A stretch of 23,546 nt of DNA from JAVMKJ01 sp031732875 (lineage in GTDB: Bacteria; Pseudomonadota; Gammaproteobacteria; Competibacterales; Competibacteraceae), in NCBI GenBank assembly GCA_031732875.1, contig JAVMKL010000188.1, positions 1 to 23,546 of the forward strand, read 5' to 3'. Each line of letters begins with the position of its first letter. Position 1 is the first letter of the stretch. Shown here in pieces: positions 21,965 through 23,546 of the stretch. Both the position numbers and the translations under genes were made by a program. The notes beneath the pieces were generated by a model. It ran no database searches and was not told the DNA's origin. It was given only the letters and a program-made list of their open reading frames with translations.

Positions 21965-22363
21965 ATGGAAACGAAAACCATCGCTGATATCCTCCAGTCG
22001 TTTCGAGAGGATTTACCCGACCACAGCAAAACCGCGACCGCCATCGATCGCGGCGCCAATCTGGCAGACATTTCCAACCTTGCGCAGGAGGAAGGTCTCC
22101 ACGAAATCGCGACGGTCCTGTTTGAGGCGCAGCAGGAAGCGCTTCAGGAAAAATCCGAGGCTGCCACCGATCCCACGGTAGCCACCCAAGCGTTCATCCG
22201 GGATTTCCGCACGCGGTTGCCCAACGACAGTAAAACTGCCGCCGCCATTGATCGTGGCGCACCGTGGGAAGAGATTTCGGAGTGCGCCGAGGAAGAAGGC
22301 ATCCACAAACTCGCTGCCGCGTTGTTAAACCTCGAGCAGGAGCAGCTGCACGCCTTACCGTAA
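21965..22363 (+). CDS. Unknown protein made of two tandem ~50-residue repeats
   Basis: The 132-residue product contains repeat 1 (11-60) and repeat 2 (79-128), which align without gaps: LPDHSKTATAIDRGANLADI against LPNDSKTAAAIDRGAPWEEI, then QEEGLHEIATVLFEAQQEAL against EEEGIHKLAAALLNLEQEQL. Each is predicted helical and acidic. I do not recognise the family. There is no signal peptide or membrane segment. ATG 21965 is set by GAGGAG 8 bases upstream; the frame is open earlier but runs through the structured leader. It sits after the dodecin-like gene on the same strand, separated by 240 bp. Confidence 0.75.
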   Translation: METKTIADILQSFREDLPDHSKTATAIDRGANLADISNLAQEEGLHEIATVLFEAQQEALQEKSEAATDPTVATQAFIRDFRTRLPNDSKTAAAIDRGAPWEEISECAEEEGIHKLAAALLNLEQEQLHALP

Positions 22364-22424
22364 GCCGCCGGTCATCAACCGGGGCTAACGATAGCCTGTA
22401 ACCCCATGCGGTTGTCAAGCGAGA

Positions 22425-22458
22425 TGGGGCGGAAATCTCTCCGCCCTCTATCTTCTAC
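22425..22458 (+). terminator. Probable intrinsic terminator
   Basis: GGGCGGA (22427-22433) and TCCGCCC (22440-22446) make a 7-bp GC stem with a 6-base loop, followed by the pyrimidine-rich tail TCTATCTTCT. It lies 62 bp after the two-repeat gene. The tail is not a pure T-run, so strength is uncertain. Confidence 0.5.
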
Positions 22459-22598
22459 CATTTCTTGCAACCCGCACCACGGATTTACAGCTTTACGTTC
22501 GAATAGTCGCATTAAAGATCCAATTTCGCTAATCAAGGCACCCTATGCCACTTCGTTACAATCAGGCCTATTGGCACGTACACGCAAAGGGTAAGGTC

Positions 22599-23096
22599 AT
22601 GGGGAACGAAAAGATACAAATCAATGTTTGGATATCCGCCGAATCGGTGGCATTGCTAAAAATGTTGGCCGAACGGCAACGAGAGCCACTCGACCACATA
22701 GTTGAATTGGCCTTGGCTGTCTTTCAACAGCATATTAGCGCACAGCCAGTATCCGCCAGCAGCTATCCGTCATCGGATATCGACAAGCTTTCGGTGTCCC
22801 TAGCTGAGTTGGAACACCGGATAGCAGCACACTTGGTCGGGATGCGTAACGATTTTGATGTGTTTAATTCACGATTGAATGCAGTCGAGCGTGGTGGCTC
22901 CAGCATGAGCGTACTAGCCGAACTGGATCACCGACTTCGCTCGGTCGAGAGCATGGCCGGGTTTAGCACAACGGAACTGGAGGGGCTGCGTCAGCGGGTC
23001 GCGATGCTGGAAGAGTTGAGTCGGGGATGGGATTACCTTGATACCGATAGGCTAGAAGTGGACCGAAAACATCGGGCATCCAGACTTAAAAAATGA
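22599..23096 (+). CDS. Small protein with RHH-like N-terminus and coiled-coil tail
   Basis: The 165-residue product begins KIQINVWISAESVALLKMLA, then HIVELALAVFQQHI, a strand-helix-helix pattern like Arc/MetJ DNA-binding domains. Residues about 65-140 are heptad-rich (SVSLAELEHRIAAHL, MSVLAELDHRLRSVESM, LEGLRQRVAMLEEL) and look like a coiled coil with a loosely repeated LAELEHR/LAELDHR unit. The C-terminus is basic (DRKHRASRLKK). ATG 22599 is preferred to 22545 because the RHH strand then starts the protein and TAAGG lies close upstream. Codon use is less GC-rich than in the housekeeping block. It could be a regulator or a lone antitoxin; no partner toxin follows. Confidence 0.65.
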   Translation: MGNEKIQINVWISAESVALLKMLAERQREPLDHIVELALAVFQQHISAQPVSASSYPSSDIDKLSVSLAELEHRIAAHLVGMRNDFDVFNSRLNAVERGGSSMSVLAELDHRLRSVESMAGFSTTELEGLRQRVAMLEELSRGWDYLDTDRLEVDRKHRASRLKK

Positions 23097-23235
23097 GAGT
23101 TTTATCGAGCCAAACATGTTTATGCAGATTTGTCAGCCAGTTAAGACATAAGACAGACAATCATGAATGTCTTGAACATTTTTGGTCCATTGAAAGGTTG
23201 CATTATGCCTAACAGCATTTGCTCGTACGCGGATA

Positions 23236-23546
23236 GTGGCTTATGGCAGTTTTGCTCTTATTAAATTAGACGAGGCTCAACAAGAACTTAATCGCGCAAA
23301 GAACGCATTAGTGGATGTGGGCGCGGAACGGCAGCAACCTTATTACAAATGGTGGACAGGTAATGTTCAGCAGGCCCGTGGACGTATTGCGCTCGACACC
23401 GGCAAGTACGCGGAAGCCGAAAGCGCACTCCGCACAAGCGTTCATGATTATCTGGAAGCGAAACAGAGCGTCGATCCACAAGGCCAATATATTAATTATG
23501 AAAATGCAATGAAGGATCTCTCACGCACGCTCTCTGCGGATGGACG
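23236..23546 (+). CDS. TPR-like protein, 3' part beyond the right edge, start uncertain
   Basis: An open frame from 23194 to the window end codes for ordinary-looking helical protein: FALIKLDEAQQELNRAKNAL, YYKWWTGNVQQARGRIALDTGKYAEAESALRTSVHDY, then YENAMKDLSRTLSADG. The GKYAEAESALR unit and spacing are TPR-like; such N-termini occur in TPR and TPR-CHAT proteins. There is no ATG. GTG 23236 is the best in-frame start, with a poor SD. A stop at 23191 closes the frame upstream. The 5' end may be lost or frameshifted. Confidence 0.55.
   Translation, partial: MAYGSFALIKLDEAQQELNRAKNALVDVGAERQQPYYKWWTGNVQQARGRIALDTGKYAEAESALRTSVHDYLEAKQSVDPQGQYINYENAMKDLSRTLSADG

Overview
The window looks like a high-GC chromosome of a gammaproteobacterium. 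The block from about 10.7 to 21.2 kb (prmC, prfA, hemA | TPR lipoprotein, lolB, ispE, tRNA-Gln, prs, rplY, pth, ychF) has the gene order known from Pseudomonas and related gammaproteobacteria. The accessory content and the many short GC-rich palindromic repeats would fit a Competibacter- or Chromatiales-like lineage. That placement is inference only.

Layout. (1) 1-9478 is an accessory, conflict-type island. It holds a TIR+CHAT-like protein cut by the left edge (minus), a RHH/PIN toxin-antitoxin pair (minus), a MazE/MazF-like pair (plus), a membrane-anchored FGE-fold protein (plus, 'protein A'), a HTH/PIN pair (minus), and a 1155-residue multidomain membrane protein that also ends in an FGE fold (minus, 'protein B'). 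(2) 9625-10624 holds creA and a small conserved hypothetical gene. (3) 10713-14014 is the hemA-prfA-prmC operon on the minus strand, with a perfect 109-bp tandem duplication at the hemA/prfA junction. (4) 14235-21179 is the divergent plus-strand housekeeping block. (5) 21180-23546 is a less GC-rich accessory tail. It holds a dodecin-like gene, an unusual structured leader, a two-repeat protein of unknown function, a RHH/coiled-coil protein and the start of a TPR-like protein cut by the right edge.

Main discovery. The last ~132-138 bp of proteins A and B are near-identical cassettes. Among the codons that align without gaps, they differ almost only at codon positions 1 and 2 of NNC/NNG codons, in a pattern explained by adenine-specific mutagenesis of a common template. 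This is the signature of variable regions (VRs) of a diversity-generating retroelement (DGR). The FGE/C-type-lectin fold is a known DGR target fold. The reverse transcriptase and template repeat are not in this window and must lie elsewhere. The two diversified proteins sit next to a TIR-CHAT-like effector and three toxin-antitoxin modules, which suggests a variable-recognition conflict system.

Secondary points. Palindromic repeats are inserted in frame into three coding regions (the TIR protein, protein B and the LolB signal peptide). A candidate leader RNA with mutually exclusive 8-12 bp helices lies ahead of the gene at 21965. The CHAT domain lacks its usual Cys, the FGE domains lack the catalytic Cys pair, and the dodecin lacks its flavin-stacking Trp.
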